Assembly (NCBI GenBank): GCA_030531215.1
Contig: JAUNNY010000007.1
Coordinates: forward strand, 1-48,008
DNA from: Erysipelotrichaceae bacterium
Lineage (GTDB): Bacteria; Bacillota_I; Bacilli_A; Erysipelotrichales; Erysipelotrichaceae
DNA length: 48,008 nt
Direction: 5' to 3'
Both the position numbers and the translations under genes were made by a program. Below, piece by piece: positions 7,469-15,670 of this stretch. The number at the start of each line of letters is the position of its first letter. Within the stretch, counting starts at the first letter, position 1. The notes under the pieces are model-generated. The model was not told the DNA's origin and did no database searches. It worked only from the letters and a program-made list of their open reading frames with translations.

Positions 7469-8623
7469 ATGAGCGAGGAAAAATACTTAAGTTTAGACTC
7501 ATCTATTTTGTATCGCTGCAATCAAAAATACTTTGACAAAAGACTAGCTAAGTATGAAATAGGATATACCCAGCTTATTTTATTAGCCCAAATTTACGAG
7601 AATGAGGGCATTTCAATGAATGAATTAGCCGTGTCTGGAGTATTCGATAAGGGTACGATAACCAAGGCGATTCAGAAGTTAGAACAGCTTGGTTATGTAA
7701 AGATTGTAGCTAGTGAAGTAGATAAGCGTTTCAAATCACTTTATACGACAGAAACCTCTCAAGAGTTTATGCCGGAGTTATATCGTATAAGATCAAAGTG
7801 GAATGCTTACCTAAGTGAAGGCTTATCTACAGAAGATATGGACGCTTACTATCTAGCTATGAATAAGTTCATTGCGAAAGCTAGAGAGTATTCCAAGATT
7901 GAATTTGATAAAGAGAATATAGATGTCAAATTCTACGGACTTCAAAAGTTAACCTTGTTAGACTTTCCTGGTAATATGGCCACAACCATCTTTACCGGAG
8001 GTTGTAACTTTAGATGTCCATTTTGTCACAATCGTAGCTTAGTATTTCTAAATGAAAATGATCAAGAGATATCTTCTCAAGATGTTATTGATTATTTAAG
8101 TAGTCGAAGTAGAGTTCTTGATGGTGTATGCATAACGGGTGGTGAACCTTTATTGCATAAGGACATCATAAACTTCATTAGAAGAGTAAAAGACCTTGGC
8201 TTGAAAGTAAAACTTGATACTAATGGTACTTCACCAGATACCTTAATATCATTAGTTGAAGAAGGTTTACTTGATTATGTTGCGGTTGATATTAAAAACT
8301 GCAAAGAAAAATATGCTTTAACAGTTGGCTTAGATAATTACGATGTGAGTGATGTTGAAAAAACTGTTGAGTATTTATTGGAAGGACATGTCGACTATGA
8401 ATTTAGAACGACTGTTGTAGATGACTTCCATAAAGTAGAAGATATCGTTAACATTGGGAAATGGATTAAGGGTGCTAGCGCATATTATCTACAAAACTTT
8501 GAAGACCATGGAACCTGCATCTGCCAAGGTCTACAAGCTGTAAGTAAAGATACTTTATATGAAATGAGAGATGCAGTTAAGGAATATGTTAAGAAAGTAG
8601 AAATTAGAGGAGTGAGGGATTAA
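7469..8623 (+). CDS. nrdG: MarR-type regulator fused to anaerobic RNR activase (NrdG)
   Basis: A two-domain protein of 384 residues. Residues about 1-145 form a MarR winged helix: IGYTQLILLAQIYENEGISM, a recognition-helix region KGTITKAIQKLEQLGYV, and the wing DKRFKSLYTT. Residues about 155-384 are a radical-SAM glycyl-radical activase with CNFRCPFC (C179, C183, C186 for the 4Fe-4S cluster) and the SAM-binding CITGGEPLL. NrdG installs the glycyl radical on NrdD, encoded 2 nt downstream. Ordinary NrdG is about 150-230 residues with no DNA-binding domain. Palindromes over the promoter suggest that the MarR part represses its own operon. Weak ribosome binding site AAGG upstream. Confidence 0.9.
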   Translation: MSEEKYLSLDSSILYRCNQKYFDKRLAKYEIGYTQLILLAQIYENEGISMNELAVSGVFDKGTITKAIQKLEQLGYVKIVASEVDKRFKSLYTTETSQEFMPELYRIRSKWNAYLSEGLSTEDMDAYYLAMNKFIAKAREYSKIEFDKENIDVKFYGLQKLTLLDFPGNMATTIFTGGCNFRCPFCHNRSLVFLNENDQEISSQDVIDYLSSRSRVLDGVCITGGEPLLHKDIINFIRRVKDLGLKVKLDTNGTSPDTLISLVEEGLLDYVAVDIKNCKEKYALTVGLDNYDVSDVEKTVEYLLEGHVDYEFRTTVVDDFHKVEDIVNIGKWIKGASAYYLQNFEDHGTCICQGLQAVSKDTLYEMRDAVKEYVKKVEIRGVRD

Positions 8624-8625
8624 TT

Positions 8626-11010
8626 ATGTACCGTGTAGTAAAAAGAGATGGAAAAGAAGTCGATTTCAATTTAGAAAAGATTTCAAACGCAATCACTAAA
8701 GCATTTGATGCTTGTAAAAAACAATATCATCCTGATGTAATCAATTTATTAGCATTAAGAGTTACTTCAGATTTTGCGGATAAAGTTGAAGATGAAAAAG
8801 TTACTGTTGAACAAATTCAAGACAGTGTCGAAAAAGTATTATCAGAAGCTGGCTATCCAGAAGTATCAAAAGCATACATTCTATATAGAAAACAAAGAGA
8901 AAAAACTAGAAGTATATCTAAGACAATGTTAGACTACAAGGCTCTAGTTGATTCATATGTAAATGCTATTGACTGGAGAGTTAAAGAAAATTCTACTGTT
9001 ACATATTCTGTTGGTGGTTTAATCCTTTCAAACTCTGGTGCTGTTACAGCTAACTATTGGTTATCAGAAGTATATGATGAAGAAATTTGTAACGCTCATA
9101 GAGATGGCGATATGCATATCCATGATCTAAGTATGTTAACTGGATATTGTGCAGGTTGGTCATTAAAACAATTAATCACTGAAGGTTTAGGTGGTGTTAA
9201 TGGTAAGATTACTTCTACTCCTGCAAATCACCTAAGTACATTATGTAATCAAATGGTTAACTTCTTAGGTATCATGCAGAACGAATGGGCTGGTGCTCAA
9301 GCATTCTCATCATTTGATACATACTTGGCTCCATTTGTTAAGATTGATAATTTAACATATAAGGAAGTTAAACAAAATATTCAATCATTCATCTATGGTG
9401 TTAATACTCCATCTAGATGGGGCACACAAGCTCCATTTACAAACGTTACTCTAGACTGGTCAGTTCCTGAAGATTTAGCTGAACAAAACTGTATCGTTGG
9501 TGGTAGAGAATTAGATTTCAAATATAAAGATTGTAAACCAGAGATGGATATGATCAATAAAGCATTTATCGAAGTAATGATTGAAGGTGATGCTAATGGT
9601 AGAGGTTTCCAATATCCTATTCCAACATATTCAATCACAAAAGATTTTGATTGGTCAGAAACAGAAAATAATAAGTTATTATTCGAAATGACTGCTAAAT
9701 ATGGAACTCCATATTTCTCTAACTATGTAAACTCTGATATGAAACCTAGTGATATTAGATCAATGTGCTGTCGTTTAAGACTTGACTTAAGAGAATTAAG
9801 AAAGAAATCTGGTGGTTTCTTCGGTTCAGGTGAATCAACTGGTTCAGTTGGTGTTGTAACAATCAACCTACCAAGAATTGCCTATTTAGCATCTAATAAA
9901 GAAGATTTCTATAAACGTCTAGATAATCTTATGGATATTGCTGCTAGATCACTACACGTTAAACGTGAAGTAATCACTAAGTTATTAGATAATGGTCTAT
10001 ATCCTTATACAAAGAGATATTTAGGAACATTCAATAACCACTTCTCAACAATCGGTTTAGTTGGTATGAATGAAGCAATTAGAAACGCTAATTGGCTAAG
10101 AACTGATTTAACTGATCCAGCTGGTCAAGACTTCGCTGTAGAATGTCTAAATCACATGAGAGAAAAATTAGTTGATTATCAAGAGAAGTATCATGATTTA
10201 TATAACCTAGAAGCTACTCCTGCTGAGTCTACTTCATATAGATTAGCTAAACATGATAAACAAAAATATCCTGATATCATCACTGCTGGTAAAGAAGGTG
10301 AAACTCCATATTATACAAATAGTTCACACTTACCAGTTGGCTATACAGAAGATGTATTCTCTGCTTTAGATATTCAAGATAGATTACAAACTCTATATAC
10401 ATCAGGTACTGTATTCCACACATTCTTAGGTGAAAAACTTCCTGATTGGAAAGCTGCTGCAAATCTAGTTAAGAAGATTTCTGATAACTATAAGCTTCCT
10501 TACTATACAATTTCACCAACATATTCAATTTGTCCTGAACATGGATATATCACTGGTGAAGAATATACTTGTCCTAAGTGTGGTAAGAAGACTGAAGTTT
10601 GGTCAAGAATTACGGGATACTATAGACCAGTTCAAAACTGGAATGATGGTAAAGTCCAAGAGTTCAAACATCGTCTTGAATATGTAACTGAAACTTCAGT
10701 ATTAAAAGCTAGAGAAGTTATCAAAGATGTAGCTCAAGCTAAACAAGAAGCTACACAAACTATTATTCCAACAGGAAATGAACTTCCAACAATCTATGTT
10801 CAAGATCATTGTCCAAAATGTAAGGGTGCTGAACAAAGATTACAAATAAGTGGCGTTGAACATAAAGTTGTTAACTGCACAGAAAATATGGATGAAGCTA
10901 GAAGACTTCAACTAACTGAAACTCCAACAATTATAGATGCTGATGGTACAAGATTTGTTGGCGCAAATGCTGCAGTTGATTGGATGAAATATCACAACGC
11001 ACAAAAATAA
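8626..11010 (+). CDS. nrdD: Anaerobic ribonucleoside-triphosphate reductase with C-terminal redoxin domain
   Basis: The class III enzyme, which reduces NTPs to dNTPs without oxygen. Residues 1-95 are an ATP-cone (YRVVKRDGKEVDFNLEKI). Active-site cysteines appear at C175 (GYCAGW) and in a C381-C382 pair. A zinc site is formed by C636, C649 and C652, with H639 likely the fourth ligand, and the glycyl radical is G664 in RITGYYRPV. After about residue 715 a glutaredoxin/NrdH-like domain follows with the redox motif C729-P-K-C732 and a cis-proline-like ETPTIID. A redoxin tail suggests thiol rather than formate reduction; this is inference. It is about 80-100 residues longer than usual. Confidence 0.95.
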   Translation: MYRVVKRDGKEVDFNLEKISNAITKAFDACKKQYHPDVINLLALRVTSDFADKVEDEKVTVEQIQDSVEKVLSEAGYPEVSKAYILYRKQREKTRSISKTMLDYKALVDSYVNAIDWRVKENSTVTYSVGGLILSNSGAVTANYWLSEVYDEEICNAHRDGDMHIHDLSMLTGYCAGWSLKQLITEGLGGVNGKITSTPANHLSTLCNQMVNFLGIMQNEWAGAQAFSSFDTYLAPFVKIDNLTYKEVKQNIQSFIYGVNTPSRWGTQAPFTNVTLDWSVPEDLAEQNCIVGGRELDFKYKDCKPEMDMINKAFIEVMIEGDANGRGFQYPIPTYSITKDFDWSETENNKLLFEMTAKYGTPYFSNYVNSDMKPSDIRSMCCRLRLDLRELRKKSGGFFGSGESTGSVGVVTINLPRIAYLASNKEDFYKRLDNLMDIAARSLHVKREVITKLLDNGLYPYTKRYLGTFNNHFSTIGLVGMNEAIRNANWLRTDLTDPAGQDFAVECLNHMREKLVDYQEKYHDLYNLEATPAESTSYRLAKHDKQKYPDIITAGKEGETPYYTNSSHLPVGYTEDVFSALDIQDRLQTLYTSGTVFHTFLGEKLPDWKAAANLVKKISDNYKLPYYTISPTYSICPEHGYITGEEYTCPKCGKKTEVWSRITGYYRPVQNWNDGKVQEFKHRLEYVTETSVLKAREVIKDVAQAKQEATQTIIPTGNELPTIYVQDHCPKCKGAEQRLQISGVEHKVVNCTENMDEARRLQLTETPTIIDADGTRFVGANAAVDWMKYHNAQK

Positions 11011-11020
11011 ATAAAAAGAT

Positions 11021-11041
11021 AGCCCGCTGAAGCGGGCTTTG
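11021..11041 (+). terminator. Weak or partial terminator between nrdD and the reductase gene
   Basis: A GC-rich hairpin AGCCCGC-TGAA-GCGGGCT (11021-11038) is followed by only three T. It probably lowers, rather than abolishes, readthrough into the flavoprotein gene. Confidence 0.6.
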
Positions 11042-11054
11042 TATAAGGAGTGTT

Positions 11055-11972
11055 ATGGTTAAAGTATACGACATTGCTGTAGTAGGTGGTGGTCCAGCAG
11101 GACTTACTGCTGCATTATATGGCTTAAGAAATGGTAAATCTGTAATTGTGGTTGAAAAATCAGTTTTTGGTGGTCAGATAGTTAATTCACCTAAAGTAGA
11201 AAACATACCTGGTTTTGATTCAATAAGCGGTGATGAATTTGGTGATTTGTTATTGAATCAAGTAATTAAACAAGGTGGTGAAGTTACTTTTGATGAAGTT
11301 AAAAAAGTCGAAAGTGATAAAGTACACGCTAGATTAACTTTAGACATGGGTGAACCAATCTATTCAAATACTGTTATTTTAGCTACAGGTACCACACATC
11401 GTAAATTAGGTTTAGACAACGAAGAAAGTTTAATAGGTCATGGTGTTCATTTCTGTGCCGTATGCGATGGCAATTTCTATAAAGACAAGACTGTTGTTTT
11501 AGTTGGTGGTGGTAACTCAGCTTTTGTTGAAGCAGAGTTATTAGTTGATATTGTTGGTAAATTAGTTATTTTACAAGATATGCCATACTATACCGCTGAA
11601 CAAAGATTACAAGATTCTGTTTTAGCAAAACCAAACATTGAAAAACATGTCAATACCAAAGTATTAGAATACATAACAAGCAATGGAAACATTGTTGGTG
11701 TAAGATATAGTGAAGCTGGTGTTGAAAATACTATTGCGTGTGATGGTGTCTTCTTGGCTATCGGTTTAGTACCAGAAAATGGTGCATTTAAAAATGTCGC
11801 TTTGTTAGATGAAAGAGGATATTTTATTGCGGATGAATATGGAACTACTGCAACATGTAATATCTTTGTTGCCGGAGATTGTCGTACTAAGAGTTTAAGA
11901 CAAGTTGCGACAGCTTGTTCAGATGGCGCTAATGCTGCAATCAAAGCATGCAACTTTTTAAAGGGTAGGTGA
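11055..11972 (+). CDS. Thioredoxin-reductase-like flavoprotein
   Basis: A 305-residue FAD disulfide reductase of the low-Mr thioredoxin reductase family. The FAD site is VVGGGPAGLTAA (9-20), the redox pair is C134-A-V-C137, the second nucleotide fold is GGGNSAFVEA (151-160), and the FAD-closing motif is FVAGDCR. At the position of the HRRxxxR motif that binds the NADPH 2'-phosphate it has LQDMPYYTAEQ, so it may use NADH, ferredoxin or another donor. It follows nrdD and could reduce the redoxin domain there. AAGGAG precedes the start. Its stop lies 5 bp from the IS605 end hairpin, which now separates it from the terminator at 14669. Confidence 0.87.
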   Translation: MVKVYDIAVVGGGPAGLTAALYGLRNGKSVIVVEKSVFGGQIVNSPKVENIPGFDSISGDEFGDLLLNQVIKQGGEVTFDEVKKVESDKVHARLTLDMGEPIYSNTVILATGTTHRKLGLDNEESLIGHGVHFCAVCDGNFYKDKTVVLVGGGNSAFVEAELLVDIVGKLVILQDMPYYTAEQRLQDSVLAKPNIEKHVNTKVLEYITSNGNIVGVRYSEAGVENTIACDGVFLAIGLVPENGAFKNVALLDERGYFIADEYGTTATCNIFVAGDCRTKSLRQVATACSDGANAAIKACNFLKGR

Positions 11973-11976
11973 ATCA

Positions 11977-11999
11977 CCCATTAACTAAAGATTAATGGG
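11977..11999. repeat. Subterminal hairpin, tnpB-side end (RE)
   Basis: CCCATTAA and TTAATGGG form a perfect 8-bp stem around the loop CTAAAGA. The same loop and stem ends recur at 14606-14628. IS200/IS605 TnpA proteins recognise such hairpins on one strand. Confidence 0.75.
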
Positions 12000-12120
12000 C
12001 TTCGTAAGAAGTTTGTTATTTAAGTTTAGCACTTAAAACCTTTATATAGTAAGCCTTAAGCCAACCTTATTCTTACAGGGACATCCACATGTCCCACTAT
12101 ACATAGATTGTTAAGAATAT
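11977..12120 (-). ncRNA. Candidate omega-RNA (reRNA) of TnpB
   Basis: TnpB nucleases use a guide RNA derived from the tnpB 3' end and the RE. Here the minus strand downstream of tnpB folds into successive hairpins: 12019-12025 with 12031-12037, 12000-12003 with 12008-12011, and the terminal hairpin 11977-11999. The 5' limit is a guess. The guide would read into the reductase gene flank. Confidence 0.35.
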
Positions 12121-13357
12121 TCTTACAATCATCTGCTTTACTTGTATTAAGTAATGCTTTCTTTAAGATGTTAAGTGATCCATTAATATCTGAATTAATT
12201 AATGTACCATTAGAGGTCTTATATAGGCCTCTTTTAATTCTAGAACCTGAAAACTTATAGTTATCATTATTGTCAGTATCATTTGATTTATATGTTGGTA
12301 TATCATCGTTATCTAGAAAACTTGCTTTAGATGTATATGATTCTTCTTGTATGATTAAATTTATTCCATACAATTCTGATAGATATGTTAGTTTATCTTT
12401 TAGTTTACCTATAGGAATACTAGTAAATGATTGATTATTTTGTTTAGATAATTTAGAGTTTCTTTGGAAATCTAAGTTATAACCTAAGACAATATTGCCT
12501 ATATCATTATCTAAACAATAATTAATGATATATCTTGCACATTTAGACATATAGTCATTAATACGCTTATTGCGTTTATCTATTAATCTATTTTGTTTAG
12601 ATGTATATGGAATCTTACTTGAATCACCTTTAAAGTATAATTGTTTATAATGAATTGACGATAATTTACTATTTTGTTTATTAAACCATTGATTAATAGA
12701 TTTTAAATATCTTCCATCAATAATAAATGATGAACCATTAGAAGATACAGCTGTTACTAAGTTATTGATACCTATATCTAGAGATATATAGTTATGGCTT
12801 GAAAGTTTAATACAATCTACATCTGCTTCATAAGTATATTGAAACTCAAAATATGAGGCATTTAACTTAGGTATTATTCTTATTTCTTTAATATGTGAAT
12901 TAATTAATTGTGGTGGGATTGTTACAGTAATAGGATTATTATTCTTTCTAAAGCTATTACTATATGGAATAACTAGCTTATTATTATCTATAATCCTTAC
13001 AAAACCAATAATAAGTGTTAAATAATCATTCTTATCTAAATAATGAGGTATCTTTACTTTCTCATCATATTTACCTTTATTCTTTAGTTTTAATAGAGAA
13101 AAGAATGATTTAAATGATCCATCTACTTCTTTAAGTATCTGCTGAGACATATTACTATTTAATAACTTATAATTATCAGAATCCTTAATTTGTTTATAGT
13201 TTTCATAATAATTAAGATAATTGCCTGTATTAAAGAAATGTTGCCTTACATTATATAGTGCTTCATTATATAAAGATTTGGCTGTATGGCTTAATTGTCT
13301 TAATATCATTAGTTCTTCTTTAGTTAATCTAGGCTCTTGTTTAATAGTTAAATACAT
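12056..13357 (-). CDS. tnpB: IS605-family TnpB (OrfB) RNA-guided nuclease
   Basis: A 433-residue OrfB/TnpB with an apparently intact RuvC triad: D194 in ISLDIGINN, E338 (or E339) in IIQEESYTSKAS, and D390 in LINSDINGSLNILKK. The usual zinc-ribbon cysteines between the second and third motifs are absent; that stretch is Asp/Asn-rich (351-370), followed by SGSRIKRGLYKTSNGT. Variants without the zinc ribbon exist in the family. TnpB is not needed for transposition in IS605 elements but cuts the vacated donor site under RNA guidance. GGAGG lies upstream of the ATG. There is no frameshift, so the gene looks recent or selected. Confidence 0.9.
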   Translation of the reverse strand: MYLTIKQEPRLTKEELMILRQLSHTAKSLYNEALYNVRQHFFNTGNYLNYYENYKQIKDSDNYKLLNSNMSQQILKEVDGSFKSFFSLLKLKNKGKYDEKVKIPHYLDKNDYLTLIIGFVRIIDNNKLVIPYSNSFRKNNNPITVTIPPQLINSHIKEIRIIPKLNASYFEFQYTYEADVDCIKLSSHNYISLDIGINNLVTAVSSNGSSFIIDGRYLKSINQWFNKQNSKLSSIHYKQLYFKGDSSKIPYTSKQNRLIDKRNKRINDYMSKCARYIINYCLDNDIGNIVLGYNLDFQRNSKLSKQNNQSFTSIPIGKLKDKLTYLSELYGINLIIQEESYTSKASFLDNDDIPTYKSNDTDNNDNYKFSGSRIKRGLYKTSNGTLINSDINGSLNILKKALLNTSKADDCKNILNNLCIVGHVDVPVRIRLA

Positions 13358-13375
13358 TATTGTTTATCCTCCTTT

Positions 13376-13402
13376 CCACTCATAGAATACTATGAAAAGT
13401 GG
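13376..13402. repeat. Internal hairpin upstream of tnpB
   Basis: CCACT and CATAG pair with CTATG and AGTGG around a short centre, with bulged A residues. It lies just upstream of the tnpB ribosome binding site on the minus strand. It could be regulatory or a relic of an older element end. Confidence 0.35.
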
Positions 13403-13542
13403 TAATGCATTGTCCAAATATTTGACCACCTATTTGATTATTTTATGTTTATGATGTTTAATGGTTATTTTATAAACTCTACGTTTCGTTTGTATACTAT
13501 GAATAATTAGTTATTTAAAATTAAGATATAGGAGGTATTTCT

Positions 13543-14191
13543 ATTGATCAAATTAAGATAGGAAAATTCATCCAATCTCTTAGAAAACAAAAGAATATTA
13601 CTCAAGTCCAATTAGCTAATAAACTTGGTGTAAGTGATAGAACTGTATCTAAATGGGAAAATGGTAGTTGATGCTCACCAAATGAGAAATGATAAACCTG
13701 TTATATTCTCTACCTGGGGATTAAAGTATTATCCATCTGTTGATATGCATGAACTAGAACTAGAAAAAGCTATAAAAGATTTCTTTTATGAGGAACAGGA
13801 AGAAACGATTAAGAAAATAAATCTTGTGAATGTTAAAGGATTTGTAGAGCTTAATACCTTCTATATTGAATCAAATAAGGCTGATTTAGAGTACAAAGTA
13901 TCTGCTTGGGTATTAGAAGAAGTATACTGTGAGAAAGATGGAGAAATAGTGTTAGAATGTGGATCATCTATCCCATACCTATTTATAGTTGATTATGATA
14001 ACGATACTGATGGATATAAAGTTGTTGATTATTTTATTCCTAAAGATGGCGAACGTTATGAACAATCTTTGAAAGAAATATTTACGTCATCAGTAAGAAG
14101 ACAAATTAAAGACTTTGATATGTCTAATGAAATACAAAAGCTTAAATTTAAGATTGAAGAAGATAAAGATAATTATTATAAAAGTCATTAA
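13543..14191 (+). pseudogene. Fused remnants: XRE-type HTH start joined out of frame to an unrelated tail
   Basis: GGAGG at 13531 is followed 7 nt later by ATT (13543), in the place of a start codon, and 42 codons of a clear Cro/XRE helix-turn-helix (IGKFIQSLRKQKNITQVQLA, then VSDRTVSKWENG) ending at TGA 13669-13671. At that point another frame (open 13634-14191) continues as about 175 residues (from DAHQMRNDKP to NYYKSH). From memory this tail resembles the C-terminal domain that accompanies M56/BlaR1-type proteins (IPYLFIV, then YFIPKDGERYEQSLKEIF), at low confidence. The join looks like an internal deletion. The tail's stop overlaps the tnpA start. Confidence 0.55.
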
Positions 14192-14595
14192 TGAATAACT
14201 ATACATCAGTTAATAGACGTAAATATTATTTAAAAGTTCATTTAGTATTTGTGTGTAAGTATAGAAAACAATTATTAGCTAATGAAGATATTGATTTAAA
14301 GCTAAAGTGTATATTTAAAGATATTGAATCTAATTGTGATTTTATTATTGATATTATGGAAACTGATAAAGATCATATACATTTACTTGTATCATATCCA
14401 CCTAAAATATCAATATCATCAATTGTACGTAAATTAAAACAGGAAAGCACCATAACATTATGGAAATACTTTCCTACTTATTTATCTAAATGTTTCTGGA
14501 ATGAACATACCTTCTGGTCAGATGGATACTTTGTATGTTCAATAGGTGAAGCAAATCCTGATACTATTAGAAAATACATTGAAAACCAAGGTTAA
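14191..14595 (+). CDS. tnpA: IS200/IS605-family transposase TnpA
   Basis: A complete 134-residue Y1 HUH single-strand transposase. The HUH motif is H62-I-H64 in DHIHLLVSYPP, and the catalytic tyrosine is Y129 in TIRKYIENQG. It binds the subterminal hairpins and cuts and rejoins one DNA strand. ATG 14191 overlaps the stop of the preceding remnant ORF (TAATG), so translation may be coupled. Its 3' end is 10 bp from the right-hand end hairpin. With tnpB divergent on the other side, the layout matches IS605 rather than IS608. Confidence 0.92.
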   Translation: MNNYTSVNRRKYYLKVHLVFVCKYRKQLLANEDIDLKLKCIFKDIESNCDFIIDIMETDKDHIHLLVSYPPKISISSIVRKLKQESTITLWKYFPTYLSKCFWNEHTFWSDGYFVCSIGEANPDTIRKYIENQG

Positions 14596-14605
14596 TGGCA
14601 TTCAT

Positions 14606-14628
14606 CCCATCGACTAAAGATCAATGGG
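14606..14628. repeat. Subterminal hairpin, tnpA-side end (LE)
   Basis: CCCATCGA and TCAATGGG enclose the loop CTAAAGA with one mismatch. It is the counterpart, in the same orientation, of 11977-11999. Confidence 0.75.
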
Positions 14629-14668
14629 TTTTCTGCCTAAGTTAATATAAATTTAAAATAAGCATAAT

Positions 14669-14693
14669 AAAGCCTGATTACAATCAGGCTTTT
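14669..14693. terminator. Bidirectional terminator cut off from the reductase gene by the IS
   Basis: A perfect 11-bp stem AAAGCCTGATT (14669-14679 with 14682-14692) is flanked by A and T runs. It ends the nucleotidyltransferase gene on the minus strand. Before the insertion it would also have ended the nrdD-reductase transcript. Confidence 0.85.
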
Positions 14694-14695
14694 CT

Positions 14696-15607
14696 TTAAA
14701 ATAATTGATCAGGATATGTTCCGTTATCCTTTAGTGATTGTATTTTGGCAACCACTACTGGTTTATCTTCTTTATACGTTACACCAAACCATGAATCATT
14801 TGAGGTTAATACTTTGACGCTACATTCTTTATTTTTTACGATAGCACCGATATGGTTAGGAAGTAATGCTTCGTATTTTAGAGGATTGTTTTTAATTCCT
14901 TCAGCTATTTCATTTTTAAAGACATTATTTAGTTTAGTAATAATCGATGGCTTAAAGCCCCAGAAATTCATTGAAACAGGGCTGCCCATTTCCATAGCTT
15001 TATATTCACCATCTTCTTCATATAGTACGCCATCATGGTTATCGTTCCATTTGATGTTCATAATCTCTTTGATTGAAGAAAGATTTCCGTTTTCGTCTTT
15101 TTGGCAATAGCCTCTTGTAACTGTACCATTATCACTTAAAGTATTTTCGACTTTATATCCAACCATACAATAATCATTATCATTATTATTTTGTTGGAAG
15201 AATTCTTTAACTTGTTCAAAAGCGTTACGTCCATAAAAATCATCGGCGTTGCATACAACAAATGGGTCTTCTTTTATAATATTACGACAAGATATTAGCG
15301 CATGTGTTGTGCCCCATGGTTTTACTCTGCCTTCAGGGACAGCGACATCACTTGGAATATCATTTATATCTTGGTATGCATATTCTACTTCGATATATGG
15401 TCTAATCTTTTTTACTAATGATTCTTCAAATGCTTCTTGATGTTCTTTTCTGATGATCAAGACAACTTTTTTGAAGCCTGTTTTAATGGCATCAAAAATT
15501 GTGAATTCAATAATTGGTTCGTTATGGTTTCCAACACCATCAATTTGTTTTAGACCACCATATCTAGAACCCATACCTGCTGCTAATATTACTAATGTTT
15601 CTTTCAT
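14696..15607 (-). CDS. Sugar-nucleotide pyrophosphorylase-like nucleotidyltransferase
   Basis: A 303-residue NTP_transferase-fold protein. The nucleotide loop is LAAGMGSRYGGLKQ at the N-terminus, and VVCNADDFYG holds the metal-binding aspartates. It has the general fold of NDP-sugar synthases, which join a sugar-1-phosphate to an NTP. It lacks the GalU signature (LPAAGLGTRFLPATK), so a specific sugar cannot be assigned. GGGGAG lies upstream of the ATG. It is divergent from glpK, with a symmetric TATATAAT core (about 15629-15636) that could serve both directions. Confidence 0.8.
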   Translation of the reverse strand: MKETLVILAAGMGSRYGGLKQIDGVGNHNEPIIEFTIFDAIKTGFKKVVLIIRKEHQEAFEESLVKKIRPYIEVEYAYQDINDIPSDVAVPEGRVKPWGTTHALISCRNIIKEDPFVVCNADDFYGRNAFEQVKEFFQQNNNDNDYCMVGYKVENTLSDNGTVTRGYCQKDENGNLSSIKEIMNIKWNDNHDGVLYEEDGEYKAMEMGSPVSMNFWGFKPSIITKLNNVFKNEIAEGIKNNPLKYEALLPNHIGAIVKNKECSVKVLTSNDSWFGVTYKEDKPVVVAKIQSLKDNGTYPDQLF

Positions 15608-15670
15608 AAATAATCTCCCCTTTGTTATTATATAATGATAATGAAGTTATAGTTAAGGAGAATCAATATT

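Larger units (their letters stand above)
11973..14640. mobile_element. IS605-type element with divergent tnpB and tnpA
   Basis: Two near-identical subterminal hairpins in the same orientation (11977-11999 and 14606-14628, sharing CCCAT, ACTAAAGAT and AATGGG) flank tnpB on the minus strand and tnpA on the plus strand. This is the divergent arrangement of IS605. The right end (RE, tnpB side) would be at the low-coordinate end. Exact outer boundaries cannot be fixed by eye. Between the two genes lie about 800 bp holding a broken regulator, unusual for IS605. The insertion sits right at the stop of the reductase gene. Confidence 0.75.

Noticed and set aside
11588-11977. 129-codon open frame antisense to the flavoprotein gene
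   Set aside because: Covered by FAD-reductase coding sequence with recognisable motifs.
14696-15607. Assignment as GalU (UTP-glucose-1-phosphate uridylyltransferase)
   Set aside because: The nucleotide loop reads AAGMGSRYGGLKQ, not the GalU signature, and later motifs differ.
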